From contig NZ_NIVS01000060.1 in NCBI RefSeq assembly GCF_002205165.1, forward strand, positions 1-55,186: a stretch of DNA of 55,186 nucleotides. Reading direction: 5' to 3'. Source of the stretch: Stenotrophomonas maltophilia (GTDB lineage: Bacteria; Pseudomonadota; Gammaproteobacteria; Xanthomonadales; Xanthomonadaceae). A model generated the notes under the pieces. That model saw nothing but the letters and a program-made list of their open reading frames with translations, did not search any database and had not been told where the DNA came from. The position numbers were made by a program, and so were the translations under genes. This document shows, piece by piece, positions 7,659-15,616 of this stretch (position 1 is its first letter; every line of letters starts with the position of its first letter).

Positions 7659-8665
7659 ACTTCGCCGGCCAGGTAACGCGGGTCGTGGTGGTCGAAGAAA
7701 CCTCGCAGGTTGGACAGGCCCGGCGCGAAGCGTTGGCGCTGGCCGATCATGTCGGCCTGGATGACATGGATGCCGGCCGCGCGGCGCTGGTGGCCACTGA
7801 AATGGCCACCAACGTGCTCAAACATGGGCGCGGCGGCCGTATGTACCTGTCCATGGTCTGTGGCCGCGGCGGTAACGGTGTGGAGCTGTGCACCGTGGAT
7901 GGCGGCCCGGGCTTTTCCCTGGCCGACTGTCTTCCAGACGGCTACTCAACCGGCGGCACCCAGGGCCTCGGGCTCGGCGCGATCCAGCGCCAGGCCAGCG
8001 TGCTCGATGCGTGGTCCGATGCCAAGGGGGCGGTGGTGGTCGCGCGGATCTACGCCAGCCGCGCGCCGCGTGATATCGATATCGCCTACGGTGCGCTGCG
8101 CCTTCCGATGCGCCACGAGATTGCCTGTGGCGACGCGTGGCATCTGCGCGCAGATGCGCAGACCGTCTCTGTCACCGTGATCGATGGCCTCGGCCATGGA
8201 CTTCCCGCGGCCGATGCTGCGTGGGCGGGCGTGGACGCGGTCGCGCATGCTGCCGCGCGCGGCGCCCCGGCGTTGATCGGGGTGCTGCACGCCGGCATGT
8301 CCGGCACCCGGGGGGGCGCCGCGGCGGTGGCCTGTGTGGAGGTGGCCACCGGCCAGGTCGAGTTCGCCGGTATCGGCAATATCGCCGCCAGTCTGTGCGA
8401 GCCTACCGGTTCGCGTGGGCTGGCCTCGCACCCGGGGATCGTCGGGGTGCAGTACCGCAAGGCACAACCATTCCATTTTCACGCGGCCACAGGCACGCTG
8501 CTGGTCATGCACAGCGATGGACTACAGGCGCGTTGGAGCCTGCGTGACTACCCCGGCCTGTTCCACCGCCATCCGGCAGTGATCGTGGCGGTGCTGCAGC
8601 GTGATTTCGATCGTGGCCGGGATGACGCCGGCATTGTTGCCCTGCGTCTTGGAGATCTGCATTGA
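7649..8665 (+). CDS. GHKL kinase - RsbX/SpoIIE-type PP2C phosphatase fusion
   Basis: A 338-residue two-domain protein. Residues 1-135 form a second RsbT/RsbW-like ATPase domain (N box E51, N55 in ATEMATNVLKHG; DGGPGF; a Gly-rich GTQGLGLGAI lid). Residues 145-338 form a PP2C-like phosphatase of the RsbX/SpoIIE type with the metal-binding motif IDGLGHG (D179). In Bacillus the separate phosphatase RsbX dephosphorylates RsbR and RsbS and resets the stressosome. The fusion could both phosphorylate and reset, or the kinase part may be regulatory. It overlaps rsbT by 10 bp and the following kinase by 4 bp. Confidence 0.85.
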   Translation: MELNFAGQVTRVVVVEETSQVGQARREALALADHVGLDDMDAGRAALVATEMATNVLKHGRGGRMYLSMVCGRGGNGVELCTVDGGPGFSLADCLPDGYSTGGTQGLGLGAIQRQASVLDAWSDAKGAVVVARIYASRAPRDIDIAYGALRLPMRHEIACGDAWHLRADAQTVSVTVIDGLGHGLPAADAAWAGVDAVAHAAARGAPALIGVLHAGMSGTRGGAAAVACVEVATGQVEFAGIGNIAASLCEPTGSRGLASHPGIVGVQYRKAQPFHFHAATGTLLVMHSDGLQARWSLRDYPGLFHRHPAVIVAVLQRDFDRGRDDAGIVALRLGDLH

Positions 8666-9522
8666 GCGTCACCCCCCACGATGAGGAACTGCAGCGGCTG
8701 CGACTGGAAGCCGATGCGCTGCGTGCCGAATTGGAAGAAACCAACCAGGGCGTGCTCGCGCTGTATGCCGAGCTGGATCAGCAGGCCGAACAGCTGCGAG
8801 AGGTGTCCGAACTGAAGAGCCGGTTCCTGTCGTACATGAGCCATGAATTCCGCACACCGCTGGGCTCGATCCTGAGCATGACCCGGCTGCTGGAGGACGG
8901 CATGGACGGCCCGCTGACCGACGAGCAGCGCCGCCAGGTGCGCTTCATCAGTGCCTCGACCAGCGAGCTGCGCGAAATGGTGGACGACCTGTTGGACCTG
9001 GCCAAGATCGAAGCCGGGCGGATCACCATTTCACCGGCCTGGTTCGACCTGATGGACCTGTTCTCGGCCCTGCGTGGCATGTTCCGTCCGTTGGTGGAAG
9101 GCAACCAGGTGGATCTGGTGTTCGAAGATCCACCGGTGATGCCGCTGCTGTATACCGACGACAAGAAGCTGGCGCAGATCCTGCGCAACTTCATTTCCAA
9201 CGCACTGAAGTTCACGCCCAATGGCCAGGTGGTGGTGTCGACCCGGTTGGAAGGGGAGGCGGCCGTGCGCTTCAGCGTGCGCGATACCGGCATCGGCATC
9301 CCCGCCGAGCTGCAGTCGACCCTGTTCGAGGATTTCGTGCAGGTCGATACACCGCTGCAGAAGCGCCTGCGCGGGACCGGCCTGGGGTTGTCGCTGTGCA
9401 AGCGTTTCGCCGAGCTGCTGGGCGGGCATGTCGGGGTCGAAAGCGAAGTCGGCACCGGCTCGAACTTTTATGTGGTGCTGCCGCTGACCCTGGCCACGGA
9501 GGCCGCGCATGGCGAGTCCTGA
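8662..9522 (+). CDS. Soluble histidine kinase of the stressosome operon
   Basis: A 286-residue cytoplasmic histidine kinase without transmembrane or PAS segments. Residues 5-50 are a coiled coil, then a HisKA domain with phosphoacceptor H61 (YMSHEFRTPL), then a HATPase domain with NFISNALKFT, DTGIGIP and GTGLGLS. It starts with TTG within a TTGA overlap with the phosphatase stop, behind GGAG. Lacking a sensor domain, it probably takes its input from a protein partner, plausibly free RsbT or the fusion protein. Its likely phosphotransfer partner is a receiver of the next gene, which overlaps it by 14 bp. Confidence 0.9.
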   Translation: MSVTPHDEELQRLRLEADALRAELEETNQGVLALYAELDQQAEQLREVSELKSRFLSYMSHEFRTPLGSILSMTRLLEDGMDGPLTDEQRRQVRFISASTSELREMVDDLLDLAKIEAGRITISPAWFDLMDLFSALRGMFRPLVEGNQVDLVFEDPPVMPLLYTDDKKLAQILRNFISNALKFTPNGQVVVSTRLEGEAAVRFSVRDTGIGIPAELQSTLFEDFVQVDTPLQKRLRGTGLGLSLCKRFAELLGGHVGVESEVGTGSNFYVVLPLTLATEAAHGES

Positions 9523-11449
9523 TCGCATCCTGGTGGTGGACGACAACGTGGCGACGCGTTACGCGGTGCGCCGCGTGCTCGAACACCACGGGTTCCATGT
9601 CGAGGAAGCCGGTACCGGTGGTGAGGGTCTGGAACGGTTGGCCGAGCATGATTTCGGCGCGCTGGTGCTGGATGTGAACCTGCCGGACATGAGCGGTTTC
9701 GACGTGGTGCGCCGGCTGCGTGAGGACACCCGGCTGCAGTTGCTGCCGGTGGTGCACGTCTCGGCGGCGTCGATCGCGACCGGTGACATGATCACCGGCC
9801 TCAACGCGGGCGCCGATGCGTATCTGATCCATCCGGTGGATCCGGATGTGTTGCTGGCCACGCTGCGCAGTCTGCTGCGCGCCCGCCGCGCTGAAGAGGC
9901 GCTGCGCGAGACAGAGGCGCGCTTCCGTGAAATCTTCCGCCATATCAATGCGCCGATCGCGTTGCTGGATGCCGACCTCAACGCGCACGACGCCAACGAC
10001 GCGTTCACCCGTCTGCTCGGCCAGCAGATGGGCCCCGGCCAACTCGATCAGCTGCTGCAGGACCAGGCTGCACCGCTGAGCGCGTTGAAAGTGGCCTTGG
10101 CCGAAGGTGAGCGCTGGCAGGGCACCTTCAGCCTTCGCGTCGGCGGTGCGATCCGCATGACCGAGTGGCGGGTGACCCCGTACCAGGCGGCCGGGCAGGG
10201 GCTGGTGCTGATCGAAGATACAACCGAGCACCATGCGCGTGCCAACGAGCAGCGCCAGGAACTGGAAAGCGCCACGTCTGAACTGGCCTTCCAGATCGCC
10301 GAGCGCGAGCGCACCGAGATCGAGCTGATGCAGGCGCAGAAGATGGATGCGCTGGGCCAACTCACCGGCGGCATCGCGCACGATTTCAACAACCTGCTGA
10401 CCACGATCATCTCCGGGTTGGACATGATCGAGATTGCCGCCTCCAGCGGCAAATGGGACAAGGCCTCGCGCTACGTCGAGATCGCCACCGGCTCGGCGCA
10501 CCGTGCCGCGGCGCTGACCCAGCGCATGCTGGCCTTCGCGCGCAAGCAACCGCTGGACCCGCAGACCTTCGACGTCGTTGCGCGTGTGCGCTCGCTGGAA
10601 GACATGCTGCAGCGCTCGATCGGGGAGAATATCGAGCTTGAACTGGAGCTGGGCCCTGAGCCGTTGATCGCGGTGGCCGACCCGAACCAGTTCGAGAACG
10701 TGATCCTCAACCTGGTCATCAACGCCCGCGATGCGCTGGCCGGCCAGGGCCTGATCCGGATCCGCGCCGGGCGGGCGCATATCGAACGTGACCACGAGCT
10801 GGCCCCTGGCCACTACATCACCGTGACCGTGCTCGACAACGGCGTCGGGATTCCCACCGAACTGCTGACCAAGGTGTTCGAGCCGTTCTTCACCACCAAG
10901 CCGCAGGGCGAGGGCACGGGGCTCGGGTTGTCGATGACCTACGGGTTCGCGCGTCAGTCCGGTGGCAGTGCACGTATCGCCAGCGAACGTGGCGAAGGCA
11001 CGGAGATCGAGCTGCTGCTGCCGGAGGGTCAGCTCCAGCCGGTCGCCCCAGCCTCGCTCCCCGCGCAGCTGCCCCGGGGCAGCGCCGAACGCATCCTGCT
11101 GGTGGACGATACCGATTCGGTGCGGATGATGGTCCGGGAGATGCTGGTCGAAGCCGGTTACCAGGTGGTGGAAGCCATCAACGCGCAGCAGGCGCTGCTG
11201 GAACTGCATTCGGACCGTGAGCTGGACCTGCTGCTGTCCGACGTCGGCCTGCCGGGCATGAACGGGCGCGAGCTGGCCGACGCGGCGCGGGCCCTGCGGC
11301 CGCATCTACCGGTGCTGTTCGTCACCGGCTATACCGAGAGCGCGGCGGTCCGTAACGAGTTCCTCGGGCAGGGCATGTCGCTGCTGCCCAAGCCGTTCAG
11401 CGTCAACGAGCTGCTGCGGGGCGTGCGACAGATGTTCAACCCCGGCTGA
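9509..11449 (+). CDS. Hybrid protein: REC - PAS - histidine kinase - REC
   Basis: A 646-residue cytoplasmic hybrid. REC1 spans about 5-120 with D55 (LVLDVNLPDMSG), a PAS-like domain about 130-245, a helical linker, HisKA with H291 (GGIAHDFNNLL), HATPase to about 510 (NLVINARDAL, DNGVGIP, GTGLGLS) and REC2 about 525-640 with D578 (LLSDVGLPGMNG). REC1 may receive phosphate from the preceding kinase, making a relay. No DNA-binding or c-di-GMP output domain is present, so the final output lies outside this operon. The ATG at 9509 lies inside the end of the preceding gene. Confidence 0.92.
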   Translation: MASPDRILVVDDNVATRYAVRRVLEHHGFHVEEAGTGGEGLERLAEHDFGALVLDVNLPDMSGFDVVRRLREDTRLQLLPVVHVSAASIATGDMITGLNAGADAYLIHPVDPDVLLATLRSLLRARRAEEALRETEARFREIFRHINAPIALLDADLNAHDANDAFTRLLGQQMGPGQLDQLLQDQAAPLSALKVALAEGERWQGTFSLRVGGAIRMTEWRVTPYQAAGQGLVLIEDTTEHHARANEQRQELESATSELAFQIAERERTEIELMQAQKMDALGQLTGGIAHDFNNLLTTIISGLDMIEIAASSGKWDKASRYVEIATGSAHRAAALTQRMLAFARKQPLDPQTFDVVARVRSLEDMLQRSIGENIELELELGPEPLIAVADPNQFENVILNLVINARDALAGQGLIRIRAGRAHIERDHELAPGHYITVTVLDNGVGIPTELLTKVFEPFFTTKPQGEGTGLGLSMTYGFARQSGGSARIASERGEGTEIELLLPEGQLQPVAPASLPAQLPRGSAERILLVDDTDSVRMMVREMLVEAGYQVVEAINAQQALLELHSDRELDLLLSDVGLPGMNGRELADAARALRPHLPVLFVTGYTESAAVRNEFLGQGMSLLPKPFSVNELLRGVRQMFNPG

Positions 11450-11505
11450 CGGGCAGCGCGCCGCGGCATGGGTACAATCCCCTGACGCCTCCGGGGGAAC
11501 CCACC

Positions 11506-12294
11506 ATGTCGCCACCCGCCATCGGCCCAGCCGCCCGCGCACTGGCGGCGCGTGAGTGCATCACCATCGCCGAGGCGCTGTCGCCCCAACCCGATATCCA
11601 CGATGCCGTGCATCGGGCGCGCAAGACGATCCGCCGCCTTCGCTCGCTGCTCGCACTACTGGACAACAGCCCCCTTGAGACAGACCAGGCCGATGCGGCC
11701 CTGCGGCGCCTCGGGCAAGGGCTGTCGGCATTGCGCGATGCCCATGTGGTGGTGGACACCTGCCAGCACCTGGCCGCGCAGCAGCCCGCCCTGCCATGGG
11801 CGGAGGTAGGCAGACGGCTGACGGTGCGCCGCGACGCACGCCTGGCCCAGGCGCTCGCACGCGACCCGGCGTTTGCACGCCGCCACGCGGCGCTGGGACG
11901 TATCGTGCGGGATCTCCAGGGCCAGCCATGGGAGTCCCTTGGAAGGCGTGACCTGCGCAAGGGACTGGCGCGTAGTGAGCGGCGTACCGCCAAGGCGGAG
12001 AAGCGCGCCGCACGCAGCCGCGATACCGAGGATCTGCACCGCTGGCGCCGACGGGTACGCCGCCTGCGCATGCAGCTGGAAGCACTGCCAGCGCTGGACA
12101 GCGCGCTGGCTGCCTCGATCAAGCGCAGCCGCCCGGGCCGACAGGCGCGGGCACTGCACACGCTGGGCGATCAACTGGGCTGGCAGCAGGATCTACGGAT
12201 GCTGCGCAACCTGGTGCGGGTGATGCCGGGTGTGGAGGGCCGCCGTGCACTGCTTGCGCAGATGGATGCGGGAGGGGTGGCTGCGCTGGGCTGA
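11506..12294 (+). CDS. CHAD-domain protein
   Basis: A 262-residue, strongly basic helical protein. Two CHAD hallmarks are visible: DAVHRARKTIRRLRSLLALL near the N terminus and a second Arg/His helix EDLHRWRRRVRRLRMQLE near residues 173-190. CHAD domains bind inorganic polyphosphate and associate with polyphosphate granules; some are fused to CYTH triphosphatases, but no CYTH domain is present. The ATG follows GGGGGAA with 7-bp spacing. The gene converges on the asparaginase gene with a 22-bp gap. Confidence 0.85.
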   Translation: MSPPAIGPAARALAARECITIAEALSPQPDIHDAVHRARKTIRRLRSLLALLDNSPLETDQADAALRRLGQGLSALRDAHVVVDTCQHLAAQQPALPWAEVGRRLTVRRDARLAQALARDPAFARRHAALGRIVRDLQGQPWESLGRRDLRKGLARSERRTAKAEKRAARSRDTEDLHRWRRRVRRLRMQLEALPALDSALAASIKRSRPGRQARALHTLGDQLGWQQDLRMLRNLVRVMPGVEGRRALLAQMDAGGVAALG

Positions 12295-12316
12295 GCTGAG
12301 CGTATCGATCTGTTGC

Positions 12317-13324
12317 TCAACTGGGTCGGCTTGGTGTGGGCAAGGTGTACTCACGGAGGTGGTCGACCAGGTCGTCCTGCCGGCCGCTACCTGTCAACAG
12401 CCAGAGAAGCAGCCGGGCTTTGCGCGGACACAGCAGCCCACACATCCGGAGACCATTGCGGATCAGACCGATCTCGCCACCTTCAAAGCCATAGGTGCAC
12501 TGTGCGGTCGGTCCCGACCCCGTACGCGTGCCCACGAGGACCGGAATCTTCGTAGCAATGCGCGCCAGGACGTTGGACCAGGATGCACTGACGTGGCCTG
12601 CGCCGAAACCCGCGATGACGAGGCCTTCGTAGCCCAGCGGCAGCAACTGCTCCAACAGCAGGGTATCGGCAGCAAGCGTTGCTTCCAGGAGCGCAATCTT
12701 CTGGTGCGTACGCGTTGGCAAGGGCACCAGCATGCGGGCGCGCGCCGGGCGAAGAAAGCAGGCGCGGCCTTCGATCGTCAGGCCGACGGGACCCACCACG
12801 GGCGAAGTGAAGGCATGAAGGGCCAGCGTGCTCGACTTCCGTACATGCCTGGCCTCGTGGACCTCGGCGTTCATGACGACCAGGACACCGCGTGCGCGAC
12901 TGTCGGCAGTGCAGGCAACCAGGGTGGCGTCCAGTATGTTGCCGGGGCCGTCCGCCCCGGCCTGTCCCGCCGGGCGCATCGCTCCTGTAACGACCAGGGG
13001 GGCATCGTGGATCCAGAGGTAATCGAGGAATGCGGCGGTCTCCTCCAGGGTATCGGTGCCCTGGGTGACAACCACGCCGTCAGCACCTTCTTCGATCTGA
13101 CGGTCTGCCCACGCCAGCACCTGCAGCAGCAGGTTGAAGTCCAGCGATGCGCTGGGGACCAGGCTCAGGCTTTGTACGCCGATCTGCGCGATATCGGAAA
13201 TGGCAGGCACGGTGGCAAGCAAGGCGTCGCCAGCTAGGGCGGGTGTGATTCCTTCGCCTCCCTGTTGGCGCTGCATGCTCAGCGTGCCGCCAAGCGTGGC
13301 GATGGAGATTCGGGGTGTCGGCAA
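12317..13324 (-). CDS. L-asparaginase / glutaminase-type amidohydrolase
   Basis: A 335-residue enzyme of the bacterial asparaginase family (hydrolysis of asparagine, sometimes glutamine, to the acid and ammonia). The first catalytic Thr lies in TLGGTLSM (usual TGGTIA, with a Leu substitution), the second in TQGTDTLEETA, and the conserved Lys lies in EVHEARHVRKSS. No signal peptide is seen, so it is probably cytoplasmic. I prefer the TTG at 13324, preceded by GAGG at 6 bp; a TTG at 13372 that overlaps the upstream stop would add 16 residues. The in-frame ATG at the position after TLGGTLS would remove the active-site Thr and is wrong. It is last in an operon with a nitrilase and a duplicated membrane protein. 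Confidence 0.85.
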   Translation of the reverse strand: MPTPRISIATLGGTLSMQRQQGGEGITPALAGDALLATVPAISDIAQIGVQSLSLVPSASLDFNLLLQVLAWADRQIEEGADGVVVTQGTDTLEETAAFLDYLWIHDAPLVVTGAMRPAGQAGADGPGNILDATLVACTADSRARGVLVVMNAEVHEARHVRKSSTLALHAFTSPVVGPVGLTIEGRACFLRPARARMLVPLPTRTHQKIALLEATLAADTLLLEQLLPLGYEGLVIAGFGAGHVSASWSNVLARIATKIPVLVGTRTGSGPTAQCTYGFEGGEIGLIRNGLRMCGLLCPRKARLLLWLLTGSGRQDDLVDHLREYTLPTPSRPS

Positions 13325-13368
13325 GGCAGACCTCAGGGAACAGGAAGGATTCGTGACGATCCGGGAAC

Positions 13369-14583
13369 TCAACCGCGGAAAACCAGGCCCAGTGACGGCA
13401 CGACGAGCATGGTGCTGACAGCCATCGACAGGACATTGCCGAGGTACGGATGTACATGGTTGGGCAAACGGGATGAAAGAGCTCTCGCCAGTGGCGGGGC
13501 GATCAGGGCGCCCAGCACCGCGCAGCTGATCACCACCGCCATTCCGCCGCCGTGGGTCAGAACCGCGGCGGGGACAACGGAGACCAGTGGGACATAGGTG
13601 GGGTACCAGCCGTGCGACATCCATTGCCGGCGCCAGAGGATGATACCGACGAGGGATGCAAGCGCCTGGCCGGCAATCAGAGGGAGCAGCAGGCCCGAGC
13701 CATAGGCTGGCGCGAGCGGATTCAGCGCGTACGCGAGCAATACCCCCGCGAGCAGGCCGATGCTGGCCCATTCGTTACCGAAGAAGGGGGCTTCTGAGAA
13801 ATCTGCCAGTACACGACGAACGGTCCAGGTGATGCCATATCGTTGCGTGACCACCGGCGCTGACGGCACCGGAAGCTTCCGCGGGGGAGCAGGCGGGCTG
13901 ACCAGCCACGGGATGCGCCGACACAGGAAGAAGGCGGCCGCGCTGCCCAGCGCCATGCCGAGTACATTGCCCACAACGGCCGGGAGTTGGAGCGGGGTGC
14001 ATACGTAGTTGACCAGCAGCAGGCAGGACGGAGTCACCAGCACGGCACCCAGCACTGCCCCGTTGACAGCGATCTTCCACCCTCGCCCGAACAGTAGAAC
14101 CATGGCGGCAGGCAAGGAAACAGCGGCGACAAAGGTCGGCTGCCAAGTTCCCGTACCGAGTGACCCTCCCCACAGTGCATGGCTCAGCAGCATACCCAGC
14201 AGCGAGCTGGACACTACCCAGGGCCACAAACCACTGCCATAGCAGATGCTGAAGCCCTGCCAGCGATGTCCGCCGCGACTGGCGAGATGCCCGACCGCCG
14301 CACCCAGCAGAAGGCCTGCCGAGGCCCACTCGTGCTTGTAGAAGGTGACCTCACTTAGGTCACCGGCTATCCAGCGCCACCTTGCCCATGGCGAAGCGCT
14401 GAGGCCGACCATCATGTCTTCGTAGCCCGGCCAGTCGCCCGCACCACTGGAGCGATGGGCGAGCGCCGTCGCGCCGAGCAGCACTACCGTGATTGCTGTG
14501 GCGGCGATCATCAAGACCCACGGCGAGACCGCGATGCCACGCCGGTCGAGAGTGGAAGGCGTCGGCATCTCGTCCGGCCTCAC
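13369..14583 (-). CDS. Internally duplicated multi-pass membrane protein, unknown
   Basis: A 404-residue protein with about ten hydrophobic segments. Two halves are clearly homologous. Residues 73-215 and 259-392 share, in order, SE-x(6)-EWAS (HEWASAG and NEWASIG), YGSGL, a P-T motif in WQPTFVAAVSLPAA versus YPTYVPLVSVVPAA, AVLGA (NGAVLGAVLVTP and SCAVLGALIAPP) and GNVL (VVGNVLGMA and YLGNVLSMA). This pattern is typical of transporters built by gene duplication, but I do not recognise the family. The GTG at 14583 overlaps the nitrilase stop; an ATG at 14568 with GAGG upstream is an alternative. Between a nitrilase and an asparaginase it could import a nitrile or amide substrate; that is inference. 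Confidence 0.75.
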   Translation of the reverse strand: MRPDEMPTPSTLDRRGIAVSPWVLMIAATAITVVLLGATALAHRSSGAGDWPGYEDMMVGLSASPWARWRWIAGDLSEVTFYKHEWASAGLLLGAAVGHLASRGGHRWQGFSICYGSGLWPWVVSSSLLGMLLSHALWGGSLGTGTWQPTFVAAVSLPAAMVLLFGRGWKIAVNGAVLGAVLVTPSCLLLVNYVCTPLQLPAVVGNVLGMALGSAAAFFLCRRIPWLVSPPAPPRKLPVPSAPVVTQRYGITWTVRRVLADFSEAPFFGNEWASIGLLAGVLLAYALNPLAPAYGSGLLLPLIAGQALASLVGIILWRRQWMSHGWYPTYVPLVSVVPAAVLTHGGGMAVVISCAVLGALIAPPLARALSSRLPNHVHPYLGNVLSMAVSTMLVVPSLGLVFRG

Positions 14584-15467
14584 CGCGGCAGAGAGGGATG
14601 TTGGCGATAGCCCAGCATCGGGTCGTAGAGATCAGTGCGTCGATCACGATGCAGATCGTTCAAAGCGTTCCAGATGGGAGCGCTGCGGGCGGTCGACAGG
14701 TCGATGTCGGCATAGACGATGGCCTGGTGCTCCGCCGGGGCCACCGGCGCGATTGGCCATCCGTTGGTACCCGCAATGAGTGAGCATCCAAGGAAGCGTT
14801 CACCGCACTCGCTGCCGACGCGGTTGGCGGCAGCGATGAAGACGTTGTTGACGTGCGCTGCGGTCATTGTCAGGTACGACGCCATGCACTTTCCCGCGTC
14901 GTCGAACAGCGGCGGGGGTGTCCATACCCAATTGTTCAAGCTGCAGATGATGTCGGCGCCCTGCTGGCTCAGCAGGCGTGGCACCTCCGGGAACCAGACA
15001 TCCCAGCAGATCATCAATCCAATCCGGCCGATGCTGGTTTCGAACACCGGGAAACCGAGATTTCCTGGCGAGAACCACAGCTTTTCCTTGTTCCAGAGAT
15101 GCGCCTTTCGATACTTGCCGATGAGGCCATCCGGCCCCATCAGGACAGCCGTGTCATACAGGTGCACCCCGTCACGCTCGGCCAGGCCCGCGGCGAGGTG
15201 GATCTGGTGTTCCCTTGCGAAATCGGTCCAGGCGCGGGTGCTGGGCCCGTCGGGGATGACCTCGGCATGAGCATAGGCATCCTGACGATCGGCGAACAGA
15301 TAGCCTGTATTGGCCAGCTCGGGCAGCACGATAAGCGTGGCACCGTTTTCGACCGCCTCCCGCGCCAGCGACAGGCTCTTGCCCAGATTGACCTGACCGT
15401 TATGCACCCCGACCTGAGGGGCGAACTGCAAGACGGCGATGCGTACTGCGCTGACGGCATTGCTCAT
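14580..15467 (-). CDS. Nitrilase-superfamily carbon-nitrogen hydrolase
   Basis: A 295-residue nitrilase-superfamily enzyme with the complete Glu-Lys-Cys triad: E50 in VLPELANTGY, K121 in GKYRKAHLW and C154 in MICWDVWFPE. Members hydrolyse nitriles or amides to the acid and ammonia. The Glu-Leu-Trp-rich region around WNKEKLWFSPGN resembles aliphatic amidase/N-carbamoyl hydrolase relatives more than classical nitrilases, so the substrate is open. The ATG at 15467 is preceded by AGGAACAGG. It is first in the three-gene leftward operon, and a perfect 6-5-6 inverted repeat lies about 90 bp upstream. Confidence 0.88.
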   Translation of the reverse strand: MSNAVSAVRIAVLQFAPQVGVHNGQVNLGKSLSLAREAVENGATLIVLPELANTGYLFADRQDAYAHAEVIPDGPSTRAWTDFAREHQIHLAAGLAERDGVHLYDTAVLMGPDGLIGKYRKAHLWNKEKLWFSPGNLGFPVFETSIGRIGLMICWDVWFPEVPRLLSQQGADIICSLNNWVWTPPPLFDDAGKCMASYLTMTAAHVNNVFIAAANRVGSECGERFLGCSLIAGTNGWPIAPVAPAEHQAIVYADIDLSTARSAPIWNALNDLHRDRRTDLYDPMLGYRQHPSLPR

Positions 15468-15553
15468 GCGGGTTACCTGTTCCTGTCCAAATCGCCGGCG
15501 GCTGCCGTGCAAATGAATAAGAAGCTGGATCGCGCCCTGTCGCCATACACAAA

Positions 15554-15570
15554 CTACGATTTTCTCGTAG
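15554..15570. promoter_or_regulatory. Perfect 17-bp inverted repeat, candidate operator
   Basis: CTACGA-N5-TCGTAG lies in the 149-bp gap upstream of the nitrilase operon. The region around it is A/T-richer than its surroundings, as expected of a promoter. A dimeric regulator site is plausible; a short RNA hairpin is the alternative. Confidence 0.4.
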
Positions 15571-15616
15571 GTGATTGCCGCGTGTGCAATCGTTGTTTTC
15601 TATTCCTGGGAGCCCG

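Noticed and set aside
12317..13771. 484-residue version of the asparaginase
   Set aside because: The first 133 residues are antisense-like and overlap the coding frame of the duplicated membrane protein; family homology begins just before TLGGT.
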